Positions 63,395-64,000 of a DNA stretch of 64,000 bases are shown one piece after another. The translations under genes and the position numbers were made by a program. The notes below the pieces were generated by a model. That model had not been told where the DNA came from. It searched no databases and saw only the letters and a program-made list of their open reading frames with translations. Source of the DNA: G965198795 sp965198795 (GTDB lineage: Bacteria; Pseudomonadota; Alphaproteobacteria; Rhodospirillales; Casp-alpha2). Where the stretch lies: positions 992,001 to 1,056,000 of the forward strand of contig OZ240674.1 of the NCBI GenBank assembly GCA_965198795.1, read 5' to 3'. Each line of letters opens with the position of its first letter. Positions within the stretch are counted from its first letter, which is position 1.

Positions 63395-64000
63395 TTATCC
63401 CAAACCGCCAGAGGCTGTATTTGACACGCGCTGTGTTATCGCCCGATCAATAAGGTTCTGAACTGTTTTATCGACGTTCTCCAGATGTATCAGCTTCATA
63501 AATCCAACCGGCCCTAATTCAGTAAAAATTCTTCCAAAAACCTCATCCGCGAAACTGCTTGAGATGATGGGAACGTCTTTAAAATCTATCCTTAGAACCG
63601 CGTTCGGGTTCATTTGGAGCAGGTTTGTGATTTTTACCTTTACCGATTTTCCCGCTTCCCTCGACCCGAATGAGGGGGTTTCGTCACGCAAATTGATGGT
63701 CATTTCCCCGTCGACGTCGCTCTCATACCTTCGTTCGACATAATCATACGGCGGATCATGGGGGGCTCCGCGGAACCGCAAAGCCTCGTCCAACAGCCCT
63801 TCCTTCGAGCAATCCACGCGAACCACGACGACAGTCCCGGGATAATACTGCCGTGACGGGGACAAGGAAACCCGCCCATCTTTCGAGGCTATCAAGTTCG
63901 CCAATCCAGAGTGTAATCGAAATTCTCCACCCGAACGAACCGCTATCGAGTAACTGCCAAAAAGGCCGTTACCCGCGTTTGTTTCCTTATCTCTCGTTAC
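63395..64000 (-). CDS. ATP-binding (HATPase-type) protein with C-terminal STAS-like DUF4325 domain, partial
   Basis: The frame is open to the right edge. It reads GNGLFGSYSIAVRSGG (an ATP-lid-like GxGLF and SGG), then a linker, then the DUF4325 signature IDFKDVPIISSSFADEVFGRI with FM and N following. Such proteins combine a GHKL-type ATP site with an anti-sigma-antagonist-like domain; N-terminus is outside the window. The apparent TTG at 63904 is internal. Function is unknown, possibly stress or defence signalling. Confidence 0.78.
   Translation of the reverse strand, partial: VTRDKETNAGNGLFGSYSIAVRSGGEFRLHSGLANLIASKDGRVSLSPSRQYYPGTVVVVRVDCSKEGLLDEALRFRGAPHDPPYDYVERRYESDVDGEMTINLRDETPSFGSREAGKSVKVKITNLLQMNPNAVLRIDFKDVPIISSSFADEVFGRIFTELGPVGFMKLIHLENVDKTVQNLIDRAITQRVSNTASGGLG

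Overview
The window is about 64 kb of GC-rich chromosome. Gene content points to an alphaproteobacterium, probably Rhodospirillales-like: a ubiquinone-type coq7, a Methanosarcina-type serC, der-bamB-YfgM together, TRAP and CaiB-rich catabolism, and a glutathione formaldehyde pathway. No rRNA or species-specific marker is present, so the rank is inferred. Most genes are ordinary metabolism and envelope functions, interspersed with decayed genes and REP-like hairpin repeats.

Layout. 0-0.8 kb: 3' end of a D-aminoacylase gene and its terminator. 0.8-3.5 kb: an islet of a small AT-rich gene plus a large GHKL-type ATPase split by two frameshifts. 3.8-8.6 kb: TRAP carboxylate transporter dctPQM with a CaiB CoA-transferase, and a dead IclR regulator. 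8.8-12.4 kb: periplasmic binding protein and chemoreceptor. 13.3-17 kb: tricarballylate oxidation (tcuA, tcuB) and a CheB-like protein. 17-22 kb: serC, a copper chaperone, divergent bfd/bfr iron genes, metA and an unknown P-loop protein. 22.4-26.8 kb: a tungsten-type aldehyde:ferredoxin oxidoreductase operon (polyferredoxin, AOR, FAD reductase, MoaD-like). 27-29 kb: a coiled-coil membrane protein flanked by ~120-bp direct repeats, then a dioxygenase. 29-32.5 kb: der, bamB and a YfgM-like protein. 32.7-42 kb: Sel1 and amidotransferase genes, a graveyard (vsr, IS5-type transposase, a 29-codon tcuB piece), peroxiredoxin, coq7, dsbB, a TPR-methyltransferase, a DedA-type protein, tRNA-Leu(CAA), and a darG antitoxin relic. 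42-49.8 kb: hydrolase, Lrp/leucine dehydrogenase, an mttB pseudogene, ArsR with an ArsP-like permease, and GST. 49.8-57.3 kb: msrB, a four-gene catabolic operon (PhyH dioxygenase, CaiB, an acyl-CoA dehydrogenase lacking its Glu base, a TPP enzyme) and a GMC oxidoreductase. 57.9-61.1 kb: formaldehyde detoxification (frmA, fghA) with TPR and MaoC genes between. 61.3-64 kb: MFS transporter, response regulator and a truncated ATPase-STAS protein.

How it works together. The cell appears to import and activate small organic acids (TRAP plus CoA-transferases), oxidise them through acyl-CoA enzymes, remove aldehydes with AOR and the glutathione pathway, and control iron through bfd/bfr. The best candidates for new biology are the 50.3-55.4 kb operon, whose dehydrogenase has the Arg84/Gln signature recalled from sulfinopropionyl-CoA desulfinase; the ATPase/small-protein pair at 0.8-3.5 kb; and the paired palindromes between bfd and bfr. 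At least seven decayed genes (ATPase, iclR, vsr, IS5, tcuB piece, darG, mttB) suggest relaxed selection or ongoing genome erosion, unless some of the frameshifts are assembly errors.
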